Below are positions 1 through 5,655 of a stretch of DNA of 5,655 bases, in pieces (the stretch's first letter is position 1; the number at the start of each line of letters is the position of its first letter). The translations under genes and the position numbers were made by a program. Source of the stretch: Porphyromonadaceae bacterium UBA7042 (lineage in GTDB: Bacteria; Bacteroidota; Bacteroidia; Bacteroidales; Muribaculaceae); the NCBI GenBank assembly GCA_002494015.1, contig DLAR01000040.1:4052-9706 (forward strand). The letters run 5' to 3'. The notes under the pieces were generated by a model, which saw only the letters and a list, made by a program, of their open reading frames with translations, did not search any database and was not told the DNA's origin.

Positions 1-18
1 TAAAACTCGGGCGGACAC
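1..18 (-). CDS. Possible first codons of rnfD, cut by the window edge
   Basis: After the rnfC stop the minus strand continues with an A-rich stretch and then AATAAGGTG, where a GTG at 18-16 opens a frame reading M-S-A-R-V-L up to the window edge. RnfD, a multi-pass membrane subunit that carries covalent FMN, normally follows rnfC in Rnf operons. No ATG exists between the rnfC stop and the edge, so either this GTG is the start or rnfD begins outside. Six codons are far too few to recognise a family; the call rests on gene order only. Confidence 0.25.
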
Positions 19-36
19 CTTATTCGATTCTTTTTA

Positions 37-1359
37 TTACTTGTGCAGAGTTTCCATGACGGTTGCACGGCCTATCCTGATGAAGTCAAGAACGGGGCGA
101 GACGAGGGACACGCATAGCTGCACGATCCACACATGATGCAATTGGCAATCTTCTGTTCTTTGGCCTCGTCAAAACGATGCAGGCGCGACAACGTGCTGA
201 GCAGATAAGGCTCAAGTCCCATAGGGCACGCATCTACACATGCCCCGCAACGTATACACGGCTCTATCTCGGGACGACGGGACTCGCTTGCCGGGAACAG
301 CAACAGTCCCGAGGTCGATTTCACGACAGGGGTGTCAAGATTTGAGGCGCTGCGCCCCATCATTGGCCCTCCCACTATTATTTTGCCGACTTCCGAGGAG
401 AACTCTCCCACCATATCGCGCATCGACATCCCTACCGAGACTTGGTAATTACCGGCCTTGCCGGGTGACACCAAAGTCATCACTCTCTCCATCAACGGTT
501 CTCCGTAAACCACGGCCCGCTCGACAGCAAGCGCGGTGGCGACGTTCTGGACAATCACGCCTGTGGAAACAGGAAGGGCTCCCGAGGGGACCTCGCGACC
601 GGTGACAGCCTCTATCAACTGTTTTTCTCCTCCCTGTGGATATTTTACTTTCAGCGTCATCACTTCGACACCCGGGACCGAGGCTGCGGCAGCCGAGAGG
701 GCGGCAATCGCCTCGGGTTTGTTGTTTTCGACAGCTATAACGCCGCGACTGACACCGGCGGCTCGCATGAGCAGCCGGGTTCCGCGCACGATTTCGGCGG
801 GACATGCGCGCATCACCGCATCGTCACACGTCAGATACGGCTCGCATTCCGCTCCGTTAACAATGACCAGCTCGGGAGCCATCCCTTCAGGAGGCGATAA
901 CTTTACATGGGTAGGGAAAGCAGCACCGCCCATCCCGACAATACCTGCGTCACGGATAATTTCCACAATTTCTTTTGAGTCAAGCGCCTCGACAGTAGCC
1001 TCGTCACGCACGGGCGATAGCGTGGCGACAGTTTCCTCGTCGCGACGGCGGTCCTCATCGTCACTCTTGATGTAAACGGCATCGGCAGGGACTCCCTGCG
1101 GTGTCTTGCACTTGTCGATTTTAACGACCTTTCCCGAAACGGGAGTATGGACAGGAACCGAGACAAATCCGTCGGGTTCGGCAATCATCTGGCCGCGCAC
1201 GACATGGTCGCCTACCTTCACCACGGGGCGCGCCGGCGCGCCGATATGCTGGTTCAACGGCAACACGACCTCATCGGGACGGGGCAAAACGACGATGGGA
1301 CTTCCGGCGGTCAATTTGTTTTCTGACGGATGAACGCCTCCGATTGAAAATGTCTTCAT
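37..1359 (-). CDS. rnfC: RnfC, NADH-binding subunit of the Rnf electron transport complex
   Basis: RnfC is the peripheral subunit that exchanges electrons with NAD(H) in the membrane-bound Rnf complex, which couples ferredoxin and NAD+ redox to ion pumping. The 440-residue product starts with the family's GGVHP segment (residues 7-11). It has the Complex I 51-kDa-like flavin/nucleotide fold with GMGGAAFPTHVK (142-153), NGAECEPYLT (168-177) and GGEKQL (243-248), and ends in two ferredoxin-type [4Fe-4S] motifs (C368, C371, C374, C378 and C407, C410, C413, C417). There is no membrane segment. It lacks the long repetitive C-terminal tail of the E. coli homologue RsxC, so this is the short form common in anaerobes. 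The ATG lies only 2 nt after the rnfB stop, which suggests translational coupling. All expected motifs are intact. Confidence 0.96.
   Translation of the reverse strand: MKTFSIGGVHPSENKLTAGSPIVVLPRPDEVVLPLNQHIGAPARPVVKVGDHVVRGQMIAEPDGFVSVPVHTPVSGKVVKIDKCKTPQGVPADAVYIKSDDEDRRRDEETVATLSPVRDEATVEALDSKEIVEIIRDAGIVGMGGAAFPTHVKLSPPEGMAPELVIVNGAECEPYLTCDDAVMRACPAEIVRGTRLLMRAAGVSRGVIAVENNKPEAIAALSAAAASVPGVEVMTLKVKYPQGGEKQLIEAVTGREVPSGALPVSTGVIVQNVATALAVERAVVYGEPLMERVMTLVSPGKAGNYQVSVGMSMRDMVGEFSSEVGKIIVGGPMMGRSASNLDTPVVKSTSGLLLFPASESRRPEIEPCIRCGACVDACPMGLEPYLLSTLSRLHRFDEAKEQKIANCIMCGSCSYACPSSRPVLDFIRIGRATVMETLHK
1227..1242. repeat. 16-bp perfect palindrome inside rnfC
   Basis: The sequence is GGCGCGCC repeated twice in tandem. 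Each half is itself palindromic, so the 16 bases equal their own reverse complement. It encodes the GAPARP stretch at about residues 40-45 of RnfC, a region where the family usually has a similar glycine/alanine/proline run. Codon choice for those residues in GC-rich DNA is the simplest explanation; no regulatory role is shown. Confidence 0.8.
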
Positions 1360-1361
1360 AT

Positions 1362-2198
1362 TCAGTTTTCGGTTGTCGGGGTGGGAACTTTAAAACTTGA
1401 ATGTATTGCTCCGGTGGGACAGACCGCAACGCATTTGCCACACAGGCGGCATTTCTCACAGTCGATATAGGCAAGATTGCCCGTGAGCGTAATGGCATCG
1501 TGGGAACACGTTCTGACACACTTCCCGCAGCCGATACAAGCCGCCTTGCAGTCTTTTCGCGCCACTGCGCCTTTCTCATGGTTGGAACAGGCTACCCACA
1601 CGCGCATTCCGCGAGGGCCTTTCATCCTCAGCTCCATCAGCCGGCGGGGACATGATTTCACACACACTCCGCAGCCGGTACACTTTTCGTCGTCAACAAC
1701 CGGCAACCCGGTGTCGGAATCAAGATGAAGGGCTTCATACGGGCATGCCTTCACGCAGTCTCCGCACCCCAGACATCCGACCGGGCAGGCACCTTCGCCA
1801 CTGCCGAGAAACGACTCGATGGCACACGACGGGGGGCCGTCATAGGCGGCGACACGGGTACGCATGGAGCATGTGCCGTTGCACTTCAGCACAGCGACAC
1901 GGGGTTTCCCCGCCACAGCCGCGAGACCCGTAATCTCGGCGATACGTTTCATCACGCCGTTTCCCGATGCGGGACACGCGAGGGAATCAAGACTGGCAGC
2001 CTTTACACAAGCCACGGCAAAGTCACGACAACCGCTGCGGCCACATCCGCCACAGTTGGCACCGGGAAGCAAAGCCTCGATTTCGTCAATACGCGGGTCT
2101 TCTTCCACATTGAAGCGATTTGCCACCACATAAAGCACGGCGGCCCCGGCCACACCGATTCCGCCAAGTATCAGTACCGATGTCAAGATTACGGACAT
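1362..2198 (-). CDS. rnfB: RnfB, multi-cluster ferredoxin-type subunit of the Rnf complex
   Basis: RnfB takes electrons from reduced ferredoxin and passes them into the Rnf complex. The 278-residue protein has one N-terminal membrane anchor (about 4-26), then the Fes-type cluster domain with C49, C52, C57 and C75. Four CxxCxxCxxxC ferredoxin motifs follow: C142/145/148/152, C173/176/179/183, C221/224/227/231 and C250/253/256/260. That predicts at least five [4Fe-4S] clusters, against three in the shorter (about 190-residue) proteobacterial form. Further cysteines at 106, 110, 125, 138, 204, 217 and 247 are unassigned and some may bind another cluster. The ATG at 2198 is preceded by GAAAAG and places the membrane helix right at the N-terminus, as expected. 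The gene follows rseC by 44 nt and precedes rnfC by 2 nt. Confidence 0.96.
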   Translation of the reverse strand: MSVILTSVLILGGIGVAGAAVLYVVANRFNVEEDPRIDEIEALLPGANCGGCGRSGCRDFAVACVKAASLDSLACPASGNGVMKRIAEITGLAAVAGKPRVAVLKCNGTCSMRTRVAAYDGPPSCAIESFLGSGEGACPVGCLGCGDCVKACPYEALHLDSDTGLPVVDDEKCTGCGVCVKSCPRRLMELRMKGPRGMRVWVACSNHEKGAVARKDCKAACIGCGKCVRTCSHDAITLTGNLAYIDCEKCRLCGKCVAVCPTGAIHSSFKVPTPTTEN

Positions 2199-2226
2199 CT
2201 TTTCAATACATTTGCGAGTTGTATAT

Positions 2227-2240
2227 CAATTTTATAATTG
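2227..2240. other. Small AT-rich inverted repeat in the rseC-rnfB gap
   Basis: CAATT and AATTG flank a 4-base loop, giving a 5-bp stem just after the rseC stop. It is too weak and lacks a following T-run, so a terminator is unlikely. The 44-bp gap is markedly more AT-rich than its surroundings and could hold an internal promoter, but I find no TAnnTTTG box on the minus strand there. The function is unknown. Confidence 0.25.
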
Positions 2241-2242
2241 TG

Positions 2243-2668
2243 TCATTCAACCGTCACATCCCAGCGGACGCGCGATGCAAGCTGCCGACGGAAAGCGAAC
2301 AGGACAGCGTCATAGACAAGCATCGTCCCCACGCCTGCTATGACCGACCATATACCCCAGTCCTCCGATGCGCCGTAAAACACAATCGAGACAAGAATCA
2401 CGAGCGGCACGATAAAGAGCCAGAACGAAGAAAAGAGGGTGGAACCCGACGAGGCGGTCAGCCTGACCCTGTCACCAGCCTTGAACCTGTCGGCAGCACG
2501 GCGGCAACCGACAGTCAGCAGCGGTCCTTCGACGCTGCGACCCGTGCAGAGGGCCGTTATGGTGCATCCGTCACAATTGCAGTCATCGTCCTTGACTTTG
2601 ACCACGATGAAGTCACACCCGACCTTTTCAACTATTCCACGATGGGAAACATTGTCCGACACCCCCAT
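2243..2668 (-). CDS. rseC: RseC/MucC-family membrane protein (SoxR-reducing system type)
   Basis: The 141-residue product matches the RseC layout. A short cytoplasmic domain begins with the VSHRGIV pattern (residues 7-13) and carries a cysteine motif C30, C32, C35, C41 (CxCxxC then C). Two membrane helices follow at about 81-99 and 105-126, and the tail is short and basic. In E. coli, RseC modulates the RseA/sigma-E response and, together with the Rsx (Rnf) proteins, has been implicated in keeping SoxR reduced. In Bacteroidales it usually sits just before rnfB, so a role in assembly or redox maintenance of Rnf is a reasonable inference. The clustered cysteines could hold a metal or Fe-S centre. 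The start at ATG 2668 lies 6 nt after the stop of the FKBP gene, implying co-transcription. Confidence 0.88.
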   Translation of the reverse strand: MGVSDNVSHRGIVEKVGCDFIVVKVKDDDCNCDGCTITALCTGRSVEGPLLTVGCRRAADRFKAGDRVRLTASSGSTLFSSFWLFIVPLVILVSIVFYGASEDWGIWSVIAGVGTMLVYDAVLFAFRRQLASRVRWDVTVE

Positions 2669-2674
2669 ACGTTC

Positions 2675-3247
2675 TCAGGGACGCTTTTCGTAATAAGGAA
2701 TATCGACAAGTTTCATGTCAAACACGAGCGTCGAATAAGGAGGAATGACATATACCCCGCCGCTTGAGCGGCCGGTCGAGCCATAGGCCTGCTCGCAGGG
2801 AATGACGACACGGGCACTGTCGCCCACACGCATATTCATGAGGGCGATAGTCCATCCCTGAATAACCCCGCTGGGCATAAACTGCGCCACACTGTCAATC
2901 TGGTTATAGGACGAGTCAAAGGCCACACCGTTATACAGGCGGCCTATATACTTGACGCTGCATGTCGAGTTGAGCATCGGAGACAGGTTTCCCGCCGACG
3001 CTGCTCTGTCGCTCAGATAGCGTATGAGAATCTGCGCTCCGGGATTCCACGAGGGGGAGACGACCGAGTAGACCGGGGTCACGCCGCCGTCGGTGAGGAA
3101 TTTCTGCTCGTCGAAAAACGCTATATTGGTCTTGCGCCATTCGCCATACTGCTCAAGAACCGACTTATTGTCATCGTCGTTACACGACGCGACCATCATT
3201 GCGGCCAATGCCAGCGGAAAGACAAGTAGCTTGGAAAATACTTTCAT
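2675..3247 (-). CDS. FKBP-type peptidyl-prolyl cis-trans isomerase lipoprotein
   Basis: The 190-residue protein has a lipoprotein signal peptide with lipobox VASC (cleavage before C22), so it is predicted to be lipid-anchored outside the cytoplasm. Cysteine is followed by NDDDN, an acidic run resembling the Bacteroidetes lipoprotein export signal that sends proteins to the outer face of the outer membrane. After a linker region of about 65 residues comes an FKBP domain (about 97-184). By alignment from memory to human FKBP12, pocket residues are kept: Y100, F110-D111, V128-I129, W132, Y155, the IPP turn (168-170) and F176. The position of FKBP12 H87 is a glycine (164). Catalytic activity is therefore plausible. 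Substrates are unknown. The gene is 10 nt after lemA and 6 nt before rseC. Confidence 0.9.
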   Translation of the reverse strand: MKVFSKLLVFPLALAAMMVASCNDDDNKSVLEQYGEWRKTNIAFFDEQKFLTDGGVTPVYSVVSPSWNPGAQILIRYLSDRAASAGNLSPMLNSTCSVKYIGRLYNGVAFDSSYNQIDSVAQFMPSGVIQGWTIALMNMRVGDSARVVIPCEQAYGSTGRSSGGVYVIPPYSTLVFDMKLVDIPYYEKRP

Positions 3248-3257
3248 CTAATTACTG

Positions 3258-3839
3258 TTAGAACTCTACTTTCGGTGCGCTTTGCGCGCTTTGGTCAGCT
3301 TGGAACTGGGGTTGTTTCTCAAATCCGAACCATCCGGCGTAGATATTGGTGGGAAATTTCTTAATCGAGGTGTTATAATCGGCCACAACCTGCGTGTAAC
3401 GGCCACGGGCGGTTGCGATACGGTTTTCAGTGCCTTCGAGCTGCACCTGAAGGTCGCGGAAATTCTCGTTGGCCTTCAAGTCGGGATAAGCCTCTGAGAC
3501 GGCAAGGAGCGACTTCAGCGCGCCGGTCAGGTTGTTCTGGGCCTCTTGAAACTTGGCGAGGGTTTCCTCGTTGAGATCCTCGGCATTGATGTTGATCGAT
3601 GTGGCAGCCGCGCGTGCTTCGGTAACCTTTTCAAGTGTCGAGCTTTCATGCGCGGCATATCCCTTGACAGTGCTGACAAGATTGGGAATCAAGTCGGCAC
3701 GACGCTGGTACTGATTCTGGACTTCGGCCCACGACTGCTCTACGCCCTGCTTTTTCTCAACGAGAGAGTTATAGTTGCAGGAGGTGAATACCGGCAGCAT
3801 CATTATTGCTGTCACAATGGTGAGAAGGGTACGTTTCAT
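3258..3839 (-). CDS. lemA: LemA family lipoprotein
   Basis: The 193-residue product is a full-length LemA protein. Family hallmarks are YNSLVEKKQGVEQSW (23-37), RRADLIPNLVSTVKGYA (46-62), the helical region 118-156 with ENRIATARGRYTQ (138-150), and FPTNIYAGWFGF (162-173). LemA folds as a helical bundle; its molecular role is poorly known. The N-terminus is a signal peptide ending in FTSC, so C21 is probably lipidated. Phenylalanine at lipobox position -3 is less usual, and a plain membrane anchor, as in many other LemA proteins, is the alternative. No acidic residues follow C21, so surface export is not indicated, unlike the neighbouring FKBP. LemA genes often precede a TPM-domain gene, which is absent here. 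The start ATG has an AT-rich upstream context and no clear Shine-Dalgarno site. Confidence 0.93.
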   Translation of the reverse strand: MKRTLLTIVTAIMMLPVFTSCNYNSLVEKKQGVEQSWAEVQNQYQRRADLIPNLVSTVKGYAAHESSTLEKVTEARAAATSININAEDLNEETLAKFQEAQNNLTGALKSLLAVSEAYPDLKANENFRDLQVQLEGTENRIATARGRYTQVVADYNTSIKKFPTNIYAGWFGFEKQPQFQADQSAQSAPKVEF

Positions 3840-3939
3840 AATTTCGAGTATATTAAAATGAAGATGAAAAAGTCAAGGCAATCAATGTGTTGAACAGTGT
3901 ATCACCTTAACTTTTCCAACCCACTGACGTGTATTGTCT
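3840..3939 (-). other. Gap between glyS and lemA, probable weak promoter region
   Basis: This 100-bp spacer should hold the end of the glyS transcript and the start of the lemA transcript. I see no strong GC-rich hairpin with a T-run, only short stems such as CAGTG/CACTG separated by about 21 bases. A possible promoter for lemA reads TTG, then 21 bases, then TATACTCG on the minus strand (near 3845-3876). It matches only TA and two further bases of the TAnnTTTG box and lies almost on the start codon. Whether lemA has its own promoter or is read through from glyS cannot be decided from the sequence. Confidence 0.3.
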
Positions 3940-5484
3940 TTATTTTAACTTGCGCAGCAGCGAGGTGAGGCTGACACGGTCATGGATAATCTTGTGGAGG
4001 TCATCGATGCTGACACGGGTCTGTTCCATAGAGTCACGCTCGCGCAGTGTGACGGTGTTGTCTTCAAGTGTCTGATGGTCGACAGTGATGCAGAAAGGCG
4101 TGCCGATTGCATCCTGACGGCGGTAACGCTTGCCGATTGAGTCTTTTTCCTCATAATGGGTCGAGAAATCAAACTTCAGGTCGTTGACAATCTCGCGGGC
4201 CTTTTCAGGAAGACCGTCTTTGCGCACCAGCGGCATAACGGCGCATTTGACAGGCGCGAGGGGCGCGGGCAGGTGAAGCACGACGCGCTTTTCGCCCCCT
4301 TCGAGTTCCTGTTCCTCGTAGGAGGAGCAGAGAACGCTCAGGAACATGCGGTCAACACCGATGGATGTCTCTATAACATACGGGGTGTAGCTCTCGTTCA
4401 GTTCAGGGTCGAAATACTGGATTTTCTTGCCCGAGAACTTCTCGTGTTGCGAGAGGTCAAAGTTGGTGCGGGAGTGGATACCCTCGACCTCCTTGAATCC
4501 AAACGGCATCTCAAACTCGATGTCGGTGGCGGCGTTGGCATAGTGGGCGAGCTTGTCGTGGTCGTGATAGCGATATTTCTCGTCGCCGAGGCCGAGTGCC
4601 TTGTGCCAGCGCAGACGGGTTTCTTTCCAGCGCTTGAACCATTCAAGTTCCTCACCGGGACGCACGAAGAACTGCATTTCCATCTGCTCGAACTCGCGCA
4701 TGCGGAAGATGAACTGACGGGCCACAATCTCGTTGCGGAAAGCTTTGCCTATCTGGGCGATACCGAAGGGGATGCGCATGCGGCCTGTCTTCTGCACGTT
4801 GAGATAGTTGACAAAGATACCCTGCGCGGTCTCGGGGCGCAGATAGACGGTCATAGCGCCGTCGGCTGTCGAGCCCATCTCGGTCTTGAACATGAGGTTG
4901 AACTGGCGCACTTCGGTCCAGTTTTTGGTTCCCGAAATGGGGCACACGATTTCCTCGTCAAGAATTATCTGGCGCAACTCGTCAAGGTTGTTGTCGTTAA
5001 GAGCCGTGGCAAAACGCTCGTGCAGCGCGTCGCGCTTGGCCTTATAGTCAAGAACGCGAGGATTGGTGGCACGGAACATAGCCTCGTCAAACGATTCACC
5101 GAAACGCTTGGCGGCCTTTGCGACCTCTTTCTCGATTTTTTCGTCAATCTTGGCAAGGTGGTCCTCGATAAGCACGTCGGCACGGTAGCGTTTCTTGGAA
5201 TCACGGTTGTCAATCAAGGGGTCGTTGAATGCGTCAACGTGGCCTGAAGCCTTCCAGATTGTGGGATGCATGAAAATAGCCGAGTCAATACCGACGATAT
5301 TTTCATGGAGGAGCGTCATCGCGTCCCACCAATAACGCTTGATATTGTTCTTCAGCTCGACACCGTTCTGACCGTAATCATAGACTGCGGAAAGGCCGTC
5401 GTAAATTTCACTTGACTGGAACACGAAACCATATTCCTTGGCATGAGATACAATTTTCTTAAAGACTTCGTCCTGAGTTGCCAT
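3940..5484 (-). CDS. glyS: Glycyl-tRNA synthetase, homodimeric eukaryote-type class II
   Basis: This cytoplasmic enzyme charges tRNA-Gly with glycine using ATP. From the ATG at 5484 it has 514 residues, the normal size for the alpha2 type in Bacteroidetes. It shows the N-terminal YDYGQNGVELKNNIKRYWW block (35-53, motif 1 region), YRAD (100-103), LRPETAQGIF (215-224), motif 2 with FRNE (249-252) and RMREFEQMEMQFF (261-273), motif 3 IETSIGVDRM (371-380) and a C-terminal anticodon-binding domain (about 400-510). The frame stays open upstream to a TTG at 5598, but that codon lies before the mapped -7 box, so it cannot be in the mRNA. An ATG at 5565 would be in the transcript but adds 27 residues not typical of the family. 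The product ends in LRKLK. All motifs are intact. Confidence 0.97.
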   Translation of the reverse strand: MATQDEVFKKIVSHAKEYGFVFQSSEIYDGLSAVYDYGQNGVELKNNIKRYWWDAMTLLHENIVGIDSAIFMHPTIWKASGHVDAFNDPLIDNRDSKKRYRADVLIEDHLAKIDEKIEKEVAKAAKRFGESFDEAMFRATNPRVLDYKAKRDALHERFATALNDNNLDELRQIILDEEIVCPISGTKNWTEVRQFNLMFKTEMGSTADGAMTVYLRPETAQGIFVNYLNVQKTGRMRIPFGIAQIGKAFRNEIVARQFIFRMREFEQMEMQFFVRPGEELEWFKRWKETRLRWHKALGLGDEKYRYHDHDKLAHYANAATDIEFEMPFGFKEVEGIHSRTNFDLSQHEKFSGKKIQYFDPELNESYTPYVIETSIGVDRMFLSVLCSSYEEQELEGGEKRVVLHLPAPLAPVKCAVMPLVRKDGLPEKAREIVNDLKFDFSTHYEEKDSIGKRYRRQDAIGTPFCITVDHQTLEDNTVTLRERDSMEQTRVSIDDLHKIIHDRVSLTSLLRKLK

Positions 5485-5574
5485 TGTAATAATATTGTAA
5501 TTATACTGTTTTTTTGATAATCGACTTTGATTGGGCCGTGAAGCGATTGTGTCGCCCTGCCACATATTAGAGGG

Positions 5575-5605
5575 CAAAGATAGCACTTTTTTTCCCAATC
5601 ACAAA
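5575..5605 (-). promoter_or_regulatory. Bacteroidetes-type promoter of glyS
   Basis: On the minus strand TTTG (5605-5602) is followed by 19 bases and then TATCTTTG (5582-5575). This fits the known Bacteroides -33 TTTG / -7 TAnnTTTG consensus for the primary sigma factor, with the expected spacing. Transcription should start around 5571, leaving a leader of about 85 nt before the glyS ATG. The leader becomes very AT-rich in its last 40 bases and contains only a weak hairpin (GGCGA/TCGCT). I see no T-box or other riboswitch. Confidence 0.8.
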
Positions 5606-5611
5606 ATATAG

Positions 5612-5647
5612 TGAAAGGCGAAGCAGGGCCGGCGCACGGCTCTTTCA
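5612..5647. repeat. Inverted repeat upstream of the glyS promoter
   Basis: TGAAAG (5612-5617) pairs with CTTTCA (5642-5647). An alternative inner stem AGGGCC (5625-5630) with GGCTCT (5638-5643) has a 7-base loop and, in plus-strand RNA, full pairing with one G-U. The plus strand then runs TTCATTT, giving a rough terminator-like shape for a plus-strand transcript, but no plus-strand gene in the window leads into it. It could belong to a neighbour beyond the edge or be an operator-like element near the promoter. Confidence 0.35.
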
Positions 5648-5655
5648 TTTAAAAA

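Noticed and set aside
536..1075. A 179-codon open frame on the plus strand, opposite rnfC
   Set aside because: It is fully antisense to rnfC, rich in Ser/Thr/Ala/Pro, and has no family features. It is a codon-bias shadow.
1725..2767. Overlapping plus-strand frames opposite rnfB, rseC and the 3' end of the FKBP gene (1725-2237 and 2120-2767)
   Set aside because: They cross genes with clear conserved motifs on the other strand and their translations are Arg/His/Thr-rich without any domain.
3840..3939. Intrinsic terminator after glyS
   Set aside because: Only 4-5 bp stems with long or AT-rich loops were found and none is followed directly by a T-run, so no terminator is called.
4156..5247. A 363-codon open frame on the plus strand, opposite glyS
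   Set aside because: It lies entirely within the strongly supported glyS gene on the other strand, and shows low-complexity Val/Leu/Gly-rich composition typical of a mirror frame of a codon-biased gene. It has no recognisable domain, ribosome site or promoter.
5485..5571. Possible T-box or other riboswitch in the glyS leader
   Set aside because: The leader is only about 85 nt, has no T-box consensus or strong hairpins and no terminator, and T-boxes are not expected in Bacteroidetes.
5352..5648. A 98-codon minus-strand frame starting at an ATG at 5648, upstream of and overlapping the glyS start
   Set aside because: Its start lies upstream of the glyS promoter, it runs out of frame through glyS, and its product resembles no family. 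It could not be read from the glyS transcript.
1..5655. Mobile elements, CRISPR array, tRNA or a defence system
   Set aside because: No transposase or recombinase frame, no regularly spaced direct repeats, no cloverleaf sequence. The coding sequence is continuous housekeeping and respiratory genes.

Overview
This window looks like a chromosomal segment of a member of the Bacteroidales. A Muribaculaceae-like gut organism is possible, but that is an inference from the moderately high GC and general protein style. The evidence for the order is the homodimeric eukaryote-type glycyl-tRNA synthetase, the order rseC-rnfB-rnfC, two lipoproteins (one with an acidic Bacteroidetes-type surface-export signal), weak Shine-Dalgarno sites with A/T-rich start contexts, and a near-perfect Bacteroidetes promoter (TTTG, 19 bp, TAnnTTTG) in front of glyS. 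All six complete genes lie on the minus strand, so transcription runs from the right end of the window to the left.

Right part (about 5655 to 3940): an inverted repeat near the window edge, the glyS promoter, a leader of roughly 85 nt, and glyS. A 100-bp gap (3840-3939) without a clear terminator follows. Middle part (3839 to 2675): a LemA lipoprotein gene and, 10 nt later, an FKBP-type prolyl isomerase lipoprotein gene. Left part (2668 to 1): an RseC-family membrane protein gene starts only 6 nt after the FKBP gene. After 44 nt come rnfB and, 2 nt after its stop, rnfC. The window ends where rnfD would be expected, and a possible GTG start for it lies at the edge.

How the genes may work together: RnfB and RnfC are the electron-entry subunits of the Rnf (ferredoxin:NAD+ oxidoreductase) ion-pumping complex. 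RseC-family proteins are recurrent neighbours of Rnf genes and are thought to help them. Spacing suggests that lemA, fkbP-like, rseC and the rnf genes may be read as one transcript linking envelope lipoproteins with the respiratory complex, but the sequence alone does not prove this. GlyS is a separate housekeeping gene with its own promoter.

I see no mobile element, CRISPR array, tRNA, rRNA or phage gene. I also see no convincing undescribed system. The most useful points are the LES-bearing FKBP lipoprotein, the lemA-FKBP-rseC-rnf linkage, the glyS promoter and start assignment, and the cysteine-rich long RnfB.
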